A stretch of 64,000 nt of DNA from Lingula anatina (taxonomy: Eukaryota; Brachiopoda; Lingulata; Lingulida; Lingulidae). Below the pieces are notes generated by a model, which was not told where the DNA came from, did no database searches, and worked only from the letters and a program-made list of their open reading frames with translations. Location of the stretch: positions 533,677-597,676 of the forward strand of contig NW_019773848.1 of NCBI RefSeq assembly GCF_001039355.2, written 5' to 3'. Each line of letters opens with the position of its first letter. Positions within the stretch are counted from its first letter, which is position 1. This document shows, piece by piece, positions 1 to 10,442 of this stretch. Position numbers and translations under genes: made by a program.

Positions 1-477
1 CCTGATCTCAAGTGGACAGAACATGTGCAGTTAATTTATTCAAAGTCTTGTGCCAAGCTTTTTTATCTAAGGCAGTTGAAAAGGGCAAATCTGGCCACTG
101 AGGATCTAATAGTTATATATCAATCAATAATTAGATCAGTCCTAGAATATGCATGCCCTGTGTGGGGGCCTGGTCTTACAGCTGAACAATGTGAATGCTT
201 AGAATCTGTTCAAAGGAGAGCTCTTAGAATTATTTACCCATTTTATACTTACAAGGATGCCCTACAGGCTAGCAATCTCACCTCTCTGAGGGAGAGAAGA
301 GTCGTTTTACTTAAGAACTTTTTTACAAAAATCAAGAATTTTAATAAGCTACACCATCTGTTTAAACAAAAGAACCCAAGAAATCTCAGGGTCAGCAACA
401 AATTTTTAATACCAAAAGTAAAAACGGAGCGTTTTAAATCATCTTTTATAATACACAGTCTTTTAAATTTTATGTAA
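1..477 (+). CDS. Reverse transcriptase C-terminal fragment (LINE ORF2)
   Basis: The frame is open from base 1, so the left end is cut by the window, and it stops at 475-477. About 158 residues are visible. The stretch SVLEYACPVW with GPGLTAEQ and the following ESVQRRALRII is the thumb/C-terminal signature common in CR1-, L2- and Jockey-like LINE polymerases. No catalytic YADD box is visible, as it would lie upstream of the window. No RNase H domain follows. The clade cannot be fixed from this piece. The frame is uninterrupted, which suggests a fairly young insertion, in agreement with its absence from the other allele. Confidence 0.8.
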   Translation, partial: PDLKWTEHVQLIYSKSCAKLFYLRQLKRANLATEDLIVIYQSIIRSVLEYACPVWGPGLTAEQCECLESVQRRALRIIYPFYTYKDALQASNLTSLRERRVVLLKNFFTKIKNFNKLHHLFKQKNPRNLRVSNKFLIPKVKTERFKSSFIIHSLLNFM

Positions 478-612
478 ATTACTGCTTCAAACTGTCTTAT
501 AAGTCTTTGGTCCTTTTAGTTTAGTTTATAATTCTTAGTTAATTTTAAAATACCTTATGATTTTATTATTTAAGACGCATTGTACCTATTAGGTTGCGAT
601 TTTAGTAAATAA

Positions 613-667
<55 letters not shown>
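613..667 (+). repeat. (ATT)n tail of the LINE
   Basis: About 18 uninterrupted ATT units directly after AATAA; it serves as the 3' terminal repeat of the retrotransposon. The SINE at 63376-63796 ends in the same kind of tail. Confidence 0.95.
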
Positions 668-668
<1 letters not shown>

Positions 669-723
669 TTTAGAGACAATCAGAAAAAATCTTAATTTGT
701 ATTAAACACCTTTGTCATTTTAG

Positions 724-1664
724 GTAGTGATGAATATTGTTGTTGCGTTCATTCTGGAGGCCTTCATCTTCAGAATTCAATACAGGAAGAATGTGGATGA
801 TGATATGGATGGTAAGTGCAATAAATGATATCAATACCAACTTTTTACTTGTTAGAAACTCACCTAATGGTGGGTTTAATGGCTGAGAGGATACTTCCTG
901 GGACTATGTGGAGTGATACCAGCCAGCCTACCAGACTCTCACATAAACCATATTGACAGTACCTTGATTTTATGTAATATCTGGTTAGCTAGCAGGGAAG
1001 ATGTTTAAAATTGGTCTGAAACAGATCATGGTGCAGAGAGCTGTGTTTCTTAATTTCATAGGCAAAGCATTGAATGTTGGATGCCCATACTGCCATGCAT
1101 GTCAGGTAGACTTCTTATAAAAGACTTGATGTAAGAATATAGTATGGTAGAGAAGTGCCATACGTGACAGGCTGCTTCTTCATTGTGAATTGCACAGATG
1201 AGAGCTTACTACCAAGAGAGGTGCAAAACTCAAACCTTCCAGTGATTATTCCTCTTAAAGGTAGTGTTTGACATGAAATGGTTATTCACATCTCAGTGAG
1301 AATTATCACTCTTGTATCAGCATGTTTGACTAGAAAAAATTAGTTCCCTTTGAAGTCAATTGAAGATGATATTTGACATGAAATTTAAGGCGTGATTTAT
1401 TTCTTTTCCAGACCATGCAGTGGTTAAATTAGAAGTCACACTTCATCCAGAAGAAGTGGTGATGGTGGATAGTCGGGGAGGACATCTTTCTGATTATTAT
1501 TTGAGGAATGCGGTATTTGAACAGGTTAGAATGGTTCATAAATGTCAGCTCATTAAGATGAACGTATCAAAGCAAAAAATGACATTGGATGCTTTTAGTC
1601 TTTATTGGTTATTTTCTTGTATGGACTTAAAGCACTTTTTGTGCTCACCTTGTTCCTGGAAGCA

Positions 1665-1705
<41 letters not shown>

Positions 1706-2335
1706 CATAAACATTTCCCTTTTGTCATTTATAGCATGTACAAGATACCTTTCCCTTTTGTCATTTATAGCATGTACAAGATACCTTTCCCTTTTATCAT
1801 TTATAGCATGTACAAGATACCTTTCCCTTTTATCATTTATAGCAAGTACAAGAGGGTCATGGGACTGTGTTCAGAGGGGAGAGAATTCGCAGCAAGGAAG
1901 ACTTCAGCATAAAGATGTATGAAGATGAAGTGAAGGTATATTTCAGTTCTTGTATTAATTATCTAAGCCATGTTTAAAAATTCCATAATATGTGTTCATA
2001 TATAACACTACGGTAAGATGATGTTTGTACCTTCGGTGCACCCAAGTAGGTCTATACATTTTTAGATTTTGCAAACTGAAGTCATTTCTGCAGCAGGTTC
2101 TATTATGCCCAGAACTTAAGCTTGTTAAAACAGTTTTTACTGGTGAAAATGATAACTAACTTCATTTAAATTTCACCTGCAGGAATGGATAGCAGAAGAG
2201 ACTGAGCAGCGGCAACAGTATGAGCTTCAAATGCAAGAAATGAGAAGGCAATCCCAACAAAATGGTTTACAAATCATGCAGCCAGATCTCATAGCAGATG
2301 ATCATTATGAACGTTCCAGAACTAGTACATATTGA
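724..2335 (+). CDS. TPCN1: Two-pore channel, TPCN1-like, last four exons, allele I
   Basis: TPCs are endolysosomal Na+/Ca2+ channels gated by PI(3,5)P2 and/or NAADP. Coding exons: 724-811, 1412-1524, 1843-1935 and 2183-2335, all with GT-AG borders and continuous phase. The first exon encodes the second-repeat S6 helix (VVMNIVVAFILEAFIFR), like human TPC1 VVMTIIVAFILEAF. The later exons give the cytosolic tail with RSKEDFSIKMYEDEVKEW, matching human TPC1 RTKSDLSLKMYQEEIQEW, and end in a Gln-rich stretch and ERSRTSTY. Earlier exons would lie left of the window. Odd features: the acceptor of the third exon is embedded in a fourfold 36-bp repeat, and a LINE sits in the preceding intron. Two residues differ from allele II (Leu/Met and Gln/His). 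TPC1 versus TPC3 is not settled. Confidence 0.88.
1668..1701 (+). repeat. (TG)n microsatellite beside a splice acceptor
   Basis: About 17 TG units in allele I. The matching site in allele II (around 9940-9950) has only about four. It lies immediately upstream of the polypyrimidine/AG repeats of the TPCN1-like third visible exon. Confidence 0.95.
1713..1855 (+). repeat. 36-bp tandem repeat containing the 3' splice site, 4 units
   Basis: The unit is a pyrimidine tract, then CATTTATAG, then the first bases of the exon (CATGTACAAGA). The AG dinucleotides end at 1734, 1770, 1806 and 1842, exactly 36 bp apart. Allele II has one copy, with AG ending at 9985. Only the last acceptor gives an open coding exon. 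Starting at any upstream AG reads into TAG, formed by the next acceptor, after 11 codons. Confidence 0.93.
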
Positions 2336-4201
2336 CAATGTGTTATTAATCACTTCACTCGTGGGCTCAGTTAAATTCACCAGTGGTGCACAATACAGTA
2401 GTAGTGACATGGGCGTTACAAACCCATTACCAGAGACAGCAAATGAAAAACCTTGTTATATTTAATTGCTCTTTCAAAATTGCCAGGTTATATGTATTAC
2501 ATTTCAATTTTTGTTAACTTGTGTGATCAATACATTGATAACTGTCTCAGTCATATATTGCATACAATAATGATAATTGGATGTCCATTTTGCTTGATTG
2601 GAAGAGAGATGACCAACATGCCTTAATGCAACAGCTATTTGTATCAGAGCCAAGATTTGACGTTTGCTTGTCTAGATAATTGATTAGGCCAAGTCTTCAG
2701 GATGAAATCTCATACAAATTACACTTGTAAAGTGTCTTTCAGTTACTAATACTCTATGTGATTAATCTTGGTTTGGAAAATGTGTAATATTTCATTATCA
2801 GCATTTGTTTTTATATTATATACATCATCTTGTGAAACTTTCAACATGATTTCTATACACGAGATCTTGCCAAGTGCATTTAATAGGTGCTGTTTCAATG
2901 TTGACCTTAAAGGTAAATAAGCCCTTAAATATATGATATTTTTATAAAGAAATTGTAAGTAATATTGATCCACTTTAAAATGCGAAATTGTTTTTAGTGA
3001 AAACGGGTTACAGTTGAGGTACCTACCTTACATGGGAACAGAAGTTTATAAGTTGGACCTTTCTTATTGAGACACTGCTCATTAAAGGAGTAAGGAGCAA
3101 ATCATTGTTGCAAAATCCTCTATGAGACAAAGTTTGTCTTTTATACCCCTTTAAGGGGTCTAGAAGGGAAAGGTATAAAGTAACAGAAATAATGCAACTT
3201 GTCTTTGTTTTTATTAAATAATAGCTATAATGGTTTAAGTGCAGTGTCCTACACTTGAAAATGTATTGGCAATTTAGCAAGTACTACTCTGTCACCAAAT
3301 ACAAATCTGGATAAAAGCACTGCTATGTTTTTTTTATTTATTTCTCTTAAATGGCTTGCTACCAATTTCAAATTTCACATTTTCCTCTGCATTACAATGG
3401 ACTGTGTTAACGTCAGAAACAATTTTGTTGTAAATTTCTAATAGTTAAAAATTTAAAAGAAAAGTAATTTTCCTAGTGATCAGTTGGTTAGAAAGGAAGA
3501 TATACTTGTCAATCTAGGAAGATGTAAGAAAAAGTTCCCTGGCAGGTTAATAAATGAGGTAGATGACAACTCGGCTCGTGTTTGGTCCAATGACCAGATA
3601 GATCCATCGCCCATAGTTGCTTTATAATTTTTTTGCTTGGGTACTTTGAGACACTTGAATTTGGATTTTTTATAGCATGTTCTTGTTGCAGTAACTAAGG
3701 AAGCATGCTGCAATTTTTTAAAGTAATATTTGACAGATCAGTATCAGCACTGCACTCATAGCAGGGCTATAGCAACCACTGGAGAATGAAGACTAGTTGG
3801 CCTGCAGCATTTGCAGGTAGAATACTTCATCAGAAGACACATTTTTATTTTCTGTTAAAAGATACAGTTACTTGATATTCACAAGACTTTTATTAAAAAA
3901 CACTTAGACCTGGAAAGGCCAAAAACTGTCTGCCCCAAGCAGGTAAAAACTGCCTAGACATGCAAGTACAAATGAAGATGGTCTGCATGCATAATGTATG
4001 TCACAATTTTCACACAATCATACACAGTGATACACATTGCACGTTAAAACAGCTGACTGCTTAAATATTGGCAGTACTTCAGTAGCATCTTGAAGAATTA
4101 GCATCTTTGGTCCATTAAATATTTTTTAATGATGTCAATGAAATGAACAGTACATCGTGATCTATGAAACATTGCCTCCTTGTGCTATGTGAAAAAAAAA
4201 A
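2336..4201. other. Convergent 3' intergenic region, TPCN1-like / BOLA2
   Basis: Holds the 3' UTRs of the channel (+) and BOLA2 (-). I see no further exons: the short frames on both strands lack family similarity and are not kept intact between the two alleles. The region 10443-12287 is the counterpart. Confidence 0.6.
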
Positions 4202-4790
4202 TCACTGTTGCTGCTGTTTTTCCCACTGTTCTGGTGTTAATGTTTTCTGAGAAAAGGCATGGATAGATTTCATTTCCTCTTCCAAAACAGAATTCACCAA
4301 CCTGAAAAAGATGTAAATTATCTTTTAATATTATGAAAACTTTAATAATAATTGTAACTCATCGCAAACGCCATTAGACGGCAATGTTTTAATTTTCATT
4401 AATGATTATTTTTGCCTACCTGTGCCTTTGTAGCAGAGGCTTTCCTTCAAATTTTTTAGAGACTATGATTGCTTGGAACTTGGCTCCGCAGCCATCAGAT
4501 AGATCTTCTACTTCCTGGAAAAAGTTTTATAATGTTTAAAAAATCGAAATGCTCTCAGAAAGAGTGATATCTATGATGTGTTGAAAGCAGACACCAACTG
4601 TCAATGTCAGACTGACATATATGTCCATGGTCTGGCCATGACTTTCAATGTAGCATTGACCAGTCTTGAACTAGAGAACGTATAACTGATTGTTAAAACC
4701 GTACTCTCAATTAACGATAATTCTCACCAAGTAAGACGCTTCCAGTGCCTTCTGTAACTTTTCCTTTATTTCGTCAGCGGTGTGAGGCAT
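4202..4790 (-). CDS. BOLA2: BolA-like protein 2, allele I
   Basis: BOLA2 pairs with the monothiol glutaredoxin GLRX3 to carry [2Fe-2S] clusters in the cytosol. It has three coding exons on the minus strand: 4728-4790, 4420-4514 and 4202-4301 (85 residues; human has 86). Splice borders are GT-AG with matching phase. Visible family landmarks are FEGKPLLQRHRLVN and IHAFSQKTLTPEQW, almost the human sequence. The probable cluster ligands are Cys30 (in DGCGAKF) and His67 (in IHAF). The start is the first ATG, giving MPHTADEIKEKL, a normal family N-terminus. It is divergent from SELENOO with 320 bp between the start codons and convergent with the channel gene. These exons are too short to appear as long open frames. 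Confidence 0.93.
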
Positions 4791-5110
4791 TTTGAAAGGT
4801 TTTATATTTGAAAGAGACTGAATAACTTAAAACGAGCAAACATCACATGGGCGCTGACATCTTTATTTTACAGGTTCTACGCCTTCAATGTTTTTTTTCT
4901 TTGTGCGATCCCCGATTATAGTTTCCATTCACTTGGTAAATAAGTGTAAAAATTTATTAATTTTATTTACCATTTTTTAGACTGAAATTAATTATGATGA
5001 TTTTAAGAGTGATTTAAGGTCATTATTGGTGGCTTGTCATTATATAATATCAATCGTTCAATACTTTTAAAATGAAAACGTAAATAAACGTCACTTCCGA
5101 TGTACACAAT
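4791..5110. promoter_or_regulatory. Bidirectional promoter region BOLA2 / SELENOO, allele I
   Basis: These 320 bp separate the start codons of two divergent genes, so both 5' UTRs and the core promoters must lie here unless there are unseen upstream exons. The spacing and sequence are kept in allele II (12878-13190, 313 bp). No TATA box stands out for either direction. Indels such as the poly(T) stretch near 4890 separate the alleles. Confidence 0.6.
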
Positions 5111-7271
5111 ATGGCGAGCAAAAGAGATGACATTTTCTCAGTGATACATGTAGGTATACATTTATTTTCTTTTGTTTTAATGTCATTACAAGCTCAACTG
5201 GTCAGTGGAGATGACACGTGTGCAAAGGAGGACATTAGAAATGCGTATCTGCAGGCTTTTAGCAATGTATGCCATGTCAATGTAGAGAAGACTTTGAAGC
5301 GATCGATGAAGTCTTGGAATTTAGCAGACGATGATTTACTTGTGTCGACATTTCCCATAGACCCAGACTTAAACAACTATGTTAGAGAGGTCAAGGAGGC
5401 AGTTTTTTCAATTGTGAAGCCCATCTCATTCAAAACGCCTTTGCATCTTGTTGCTTATTCGAAGGAAGTACTGGAAGAAATACTGGATATGGACCCTTCC
5501 ATAGTGGATGAAAAAGATTTCTTAGATTTTGTGAGTGGGACTGAGATTTTAAAAGGAACCACTCCATTGTCACACCGTTATGGGGGTCATCAGTTTGGTA
5601 TATGGGCAGATCAACTGGGCGATGGTAGAGCAGTTTTACTAGGGGAATATGTGAACAGAAAAGGGGAGAGATGGGAACTTCAATTAAAAGGATCGGGGAA
5701 GACACCATATTCAAGGCAAGGAGATGGGAGGGCAGTGCTTCGGTCCTCTGTTAGAGAGTTTCTCTGCAGTGAAGCAATGTACCATTTAGGTTTGTATTCT
5801 TTGATATTAACCATTGACTATTATAATGGGCATTCTTTAAAAATAGGAAATTCAAACTTTATTTCTTGATAAATTATATGTACCGATATTTTTGTACATT
5901 GCATACCAATAATACATGTACATGTTCTAATAATATGCATTACTACATGTAGTACTTAAGATTTAAAGAAGTATGTTATGTTCAGTACTATGATATATTG
6001 TTATCACTTTGAAATCAAAGAACAAAGCTGGTATATTATTTCTTATGTTATGAAAATTTCATATTTAACATGTATAATTAGCTATGTACATCACTAATTA
6101 AAGTTTGCATATTATTAAATTGTAAGATCAATAGTTTTTATACTGGTTTAGTTCAAGAATGTACACTTGGTTAATAATTATTATTGTAGGCATTCCCACC
6201 AGCAGAGCAGCCACCTTGGTAACCAGCAGTGATCCTGTGATGAGGGATCAGTTCTATGATGGCCATCCTAAGGCAGAAAGAGGGGCAGTAGTTCTACGCC
6301 TTGCTCCTAGCTGGTTTAGAATAGGATCTCTTGAAATACTTGAAAGGAATAAGGAATTTGATCTCTTGAGACGTTTGACAGATTTTGTAATCAAGCAACA
6401 CTTTCCTCAAATTGACATGAAGGATAATGACAGATATTTGTCATTTTTCTCCCATGTTGTGTCACAAACAGCATACATGATTGCTAGTTGGCAGAGTGTT
6501 GGTTTTAGTCATGGAGTGTGCAATACAAATAACTTCAGCCTGCTTTCTATCACAATAGACTATGGACCATTTGGTTTTTTGGATGCCTATGTTCCCAGTT
6601 TTGTGCCCAACTCATCCGATGATGAAGGCATGTATAGCTATGACAAGCAGCCCGATGTTGGCTATTTTAATCTTGACAAGCTACGAATAGCCCTCATGCC
6701 ACTTCTTACAACAAGCCAAAACAATCAGATGAAGGTGATATTGCAAGGATATGTTGATATTTACAAGAAGAACTTTTTGACTTTGTTTAGAAACAAACTT
6801 GGACTTGCAGGAGAACAAGAGCAGGATGAATTCTTTCTTGCTGTTCTGTTGAAGATTATGGAAGAAACAAAATCTGACTTCACAATGACTTTTCGAAATT
6901 TAGGTGACTGGAAAGTGAGAGATATGAAAATGTACTCTGTTCCAGATGATTTATGGGCACTTCATCAGTTAGAAAATCACAAGTATTTCAAGCAGTGGGT
7001 GAAAATGTACGTAGATAGAATAGAATTTGTGCAGATTCCTGATGAAATGAGGATGAAGAAAATGAAAAATACTAACCCTAGGTATATTCTCCGAAACTGG
7101 ATCGCACAGACTGTTATAGAACAAGCAGAAAATGATTACTTTGAGGGAGTGCGGCAACTATTGACAATTTTGCAGAATCCTTATGTGGAGAATGAGTATG
7201 CAGAAAAGATGGGTTATGCTTCACAACCACCAAAATGGGCATCTTCACTGAGAGTTAGTTGCTCATCTTAG
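5111..7271 (+). CDS. SELENOO: Protein adenylyltransferase SelO, allele I (Asp340Asn)
   Basis: SelO has a kinase fold but transfers AMP to Ser/Thr/Tyr, normally in mitochondria. Two exons, 5111-5789 and 6190-7271, give 586 residues (human 669). The join restores the conserved HLGIPTSRA. Conserved features: YGGHQFGIWADQLGDGRA (157-174), Lys193 in QLKGSG and Glu216 in VREFL (the 23-residue spacing of the bacterial Lys113-Glu136 pair), and Asp350 in TIDYGPFGFLD (metal site). In the HGVxNTDN motif this allele reads NTNN: codon 6528-6530 is AAT, so the presumed catalytic base Asp340 is Asn. The C-terminus is VSCSS: Cys584 occupies the third-from-last place held by selenocysteine in vertebrates. The N-terminus (residues 10-30) is hydrophobic like a secretory signal. 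It differs from allele II at 14 residues. Confidence 0.93.
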
Positions 7272-7610
7272 CCAGCACAGTTTTAATGTTATGCATTGAA
7301 GAAATTTTTCATTCCTATGTTGTAAACAGTATTAGTTCATGTGATTATGATAATTTTAAAATCAGTTGCAATTTACCTAGATTATTTAATTAAGCAAGAA
7401 TTTAGCACTTTATCATATATAAAATTTATGTGTGTTACTGTGTTTGTGTGCCTTTATATTATATATGGAATAACGTGTGTGTTTGTGTGTGTGTGTGTGT
7501 TTATGAAGCAGTATGATGGATATCAGTTCAAGCATATCTTGACAATCCAGTAGAGTAAGATAATGTATATTATATGATCTCCATCTTATACATAATTGGT
7601 TTATATCTAT

Positions 7611-7611
7611 N
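7611..7611. other. Contig joint 1 (single N)
   Basis: An N marks the end of contig I within SELENOO 3' flanking DNA. The next base starts inside an intron of the TPCN1-like gene, i.e. it jumps back upstream. Confidence 0.9.
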
Positions 7612-7714
7612 GTTTCCAGACAAGAGATTGATTTAATGATTTATCACAATAGGTTAACAAGGTTTAGATGGGTTAATTGAAATAAATGTAAAGTCATTTG
7701 TATTTTGCTTTCAG

Positions 7715-10442
7715 CTTGGCCATAGTGATGTTGCTATCTTTCTACTTCTTTTCTGTGATTGGGATGGAGATATTTGCTCCATATACAGACAAAATGGTGA
7801 ACTGTTGCAAGTGAGTGAATATCTGAATTAAATGGAAAAGGATGTGGAATGTTGAAAAAATAAAACTTTTAATAAATAGTCAGTTTTCTAATTAATGTTT
7901 TTTAATATATATAAATTAAATTATATATAAATCCTGTGTCATTGTTTGCTTATTTACTTACAGAAACACATCGGTTGCTGATTACTATACAAAAACCAAT
8001 TCCAGTGATGGGTTTTATTATCTCAACAACTTTGAAAATGTAATGAGCAGTGCAGGTAATATAAAATAGCCCTCCAAAATCTTAATTTGTGAAGAACATT
8101 AAATAGGTGATAGTTTGAACTTGACCAAGTACCCTGAAATGTAATGTGGAGGAAATGTTTTAAAATGATGTGACTGTTAAATTTTGCATATTAAATGCCT
8201 ATTGTTAGAAAGTTACTGTTGGGTCTACTGTTATAGTTTTACTTTATTCACTAGTTTCAATATATGTACATATTCATGCGATTTTACTATTTAATGATTT
8301 TTAACTATCATTTTTTCAGTTACTCTGTTTGAGTTAACAGTAGTAAATAATTGGTTTATTATCATGGTAAGGATTTCATTATCATTATTATAACTATTAT
8401 TTGTAATTTCTAATATTTGCTTATTGCTAGATAAAGTGGCTGAGAAAAAGCTATATTTATTAAGACATGCATGACTATTTCCAATATAAAGATTATCAGT
8501 ATTTGTTATACTGATTTTGTTCTAGTCATTCAAAATGTGCTTTGACTAGTTAAGACACCTTTTGTGTGAACTGCTATTGAAGATTAGAATGCAGTTTTTG
8601 ATTTGATATTTGTTTTATCTTGTTGTTTAATAGGAAGGGTATGCATCAGTGGTCTCTGAATGGAGCCGGATTTACTTCATGCTGTTTTACTTATCAATGA
8701 TGGTAAGTATGAAATTAGGGCATAGAGACAGAGTGAATTTTTGTGTTTTAAAATCTTTCTGTGAAATATCATGCTTTAGATTAGGATATGCTATACTATT
8801 ACAGAGTATAGCCATCTATGGAGGTCACATGGTCGAATGACAAGCACAGATTTCAGAATAATTGCTTAAACTGCCATTTTTTGTGGTGAAATAGAATATA
8901 TTATATTTCTTTGAGTTGTTTACAATATTTTTATTGTGAAATATAGATCTCATACGAAGATTTATTATCCCTTTAAACACCTTTGTCATTTTAGGTGGTG
9001 ATGAATATTGTTGTTGCATTCATTCTGGAAGCCTTCATCTTCAGAATTCAATACAGGAAGAATGTGGATGATGATATGGATGGTAAGTGCAATATAAGAT
9101 ATCAATACTAACTTTTTACTTGTTAGTAACTCACCTAATGGTGGGTATTAATGGCTGAGAGGATACTTCCTAGGACTATGTGGGGTGATACCAGCCAGCC
9201 TACCAGACTCTCACATAAACCATATTGACAGTACCTTGATTTTATGTTATATCTGGTTAGCTAGCAGAGAAGATATTTAAAATTGGTCTGAAACAGATCA
9301 TGGTGCAGAGAGCTGTGTTTCTTAATTTCATAGGCAAAGCATTGAATGTTGGATGCCCATACTGCCATGCATGTCAGGTAGACTTCTTATAAAAGACTTG
9401 ATGTAAGAATATAGTATGGTAGAGAAGTGCCATACGTGTCAGGCTGCTTCTTCATTGTGAATTGCACAGATGAGAGCTTACTACCAAGAGAGGTGCAAAA
9501 CTCAAACCTTCCAGTGATTATTCCTCTTAAAGGTAGTGTTTGACATGAAATGGTTATTCACATCTCAGTGAGAATTATCACTCTTGTATCAGCATGTTTG
9601 ACTAGAAAAAATTAGTTCCCTTTGCAGTCAATTGAAGATGATATTTGATTGATATTTAAGGTGTGATTTATTTCTTTTCCAGACCATGCAGTGGTTAAAT
9701 TAGAAGTCACACTTCACCCAGAAGAAGTGGTGATGGTGGATAGTCGGGGAGGACATCTTTCTGATTATTATATGAGGAATGCTGTATTTGAACAGGTTAG
9801 AATGGTTCATAAATGTCAGCTCATTAAGATCAACTTATCAAAGCAAAAAATGATATTGGTTGCTTTAAGTCCTTATTGTGTATTTTTTTTATGGACTTAA
9901 AGCACTTTTTGTGCTCACCTTGTTCCTGGAAGCATTCTCTGTGTGTGTTTTTTTCTCAAAAACATTTCCCTTTTATCATTTATAGCATGTACAAGAAGGC
10001 CATGGGACTGTGTTCAGAGGGGAGAGAATTCGCAGCAAGGAAGACTTCAGCATAAAGATGTATGAAGATGAAGTGAAGGTATATTTCAGTTCTTTTATGA
10101 ATTATCTAAGCCATGTTTGAAAATTCCATAATATGTGTTCATATAGGTGCAACCAGGTAAGCCTATAGTTTTTTAGATTTTGCAAACTGAAGTAATTTCT
10201 GCAGTAGGTTCTATTACATCCAGAACTTAAGTTTGTTAAAACAGTTTTTACTGGTGAAAATGTTCACTTCATTTAAATTTCACCTGCAGGAATGGATAGC
10301 AGAAGAGACTGAGCAGCGGCAACAGTATGAGCTTCAAATGCAAGAAATGAGAAGGCAATCCCAACAAAATGGTTTACAAATCATGCAGCCAGATCTCATA
10401 GCAGATGATCATTATGAACGTTCCAGAACTAGCACATATTGA
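7715..10442 (+). CDS. TPCN1: Two-pore channel, TPCN1-like, last eight exons, allele II
   Basis: Same gene as 724-2335, with more of it visible. Exons: 7715-7810, 7964-8055, 8320-8366, 8634-8702, 8995-9082, 9683-9795, 9986-10078, 10290-10442; the phases run through without a break for 250 codons plus a split one. They encode second-repeat S5 (LAIVMLLSFYFFSVIGMEIF), a luminal turret with probable N-glycosylation sites (NTS, NSS), the pore helix and filter VTLFELTVVNNWFIIM with the TPC-typical Asn-Asn-Trp, S6 and the C-terminal tail. Human TPC1 reads VTLFELTVVNNWYIIM at the filter. The exons upstream of S5 are not in this contig. The acceptor of the seventh visible exon is single here. Confidence 0.92.

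Larger units (their letters stand above)
1..667 (+). mobile_element. 3' end of a non-LTR (LINE) retrotransposon
   Basis: The element runs in from the left edge: C-terminal reverse-transcriptase coding sequence (1-477), a 3' UTR of about 135 bp and an (ATT)n tail at 613-667, the usual end of LINEs that lack poly(A). A small hairpin (ACCT at 584-587, AGGT at 591-594, outer CGCA/TGCG at 576-579 and 595-598) precedes the tail and may be the reverse-transcriptase recognition structure. The insertion lies in a TPCN1-like intron of allele I. It is absent from allele II, whose matching intron is 8703-8994. The precise 3' junction lies between the tail and about 704, where the two alleles begin to align. 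Confidence 0.85.
704..7610. repeat. Allelic overlap 1, copy I (end of contig I)
   Basis: Aligns nearly end to end with 8975-15679, covering the channel tail, BOLA2 and SELENOO including introns and UTRs. The alignment starts right after the LINE insertion and stops at the N at 7611, so copy I ends where a contig ends. Exons, introns and intergenic DNA are all similarly close, as expected of alleles. Confidence 0.85.

Noticed and set aside
1713-1855. CRISPR-like array (36-bp periodicity)
   Set aside because: Units are directly adjacent without spacers in an animal intron and contain a splice acceptor; a minisatellite.
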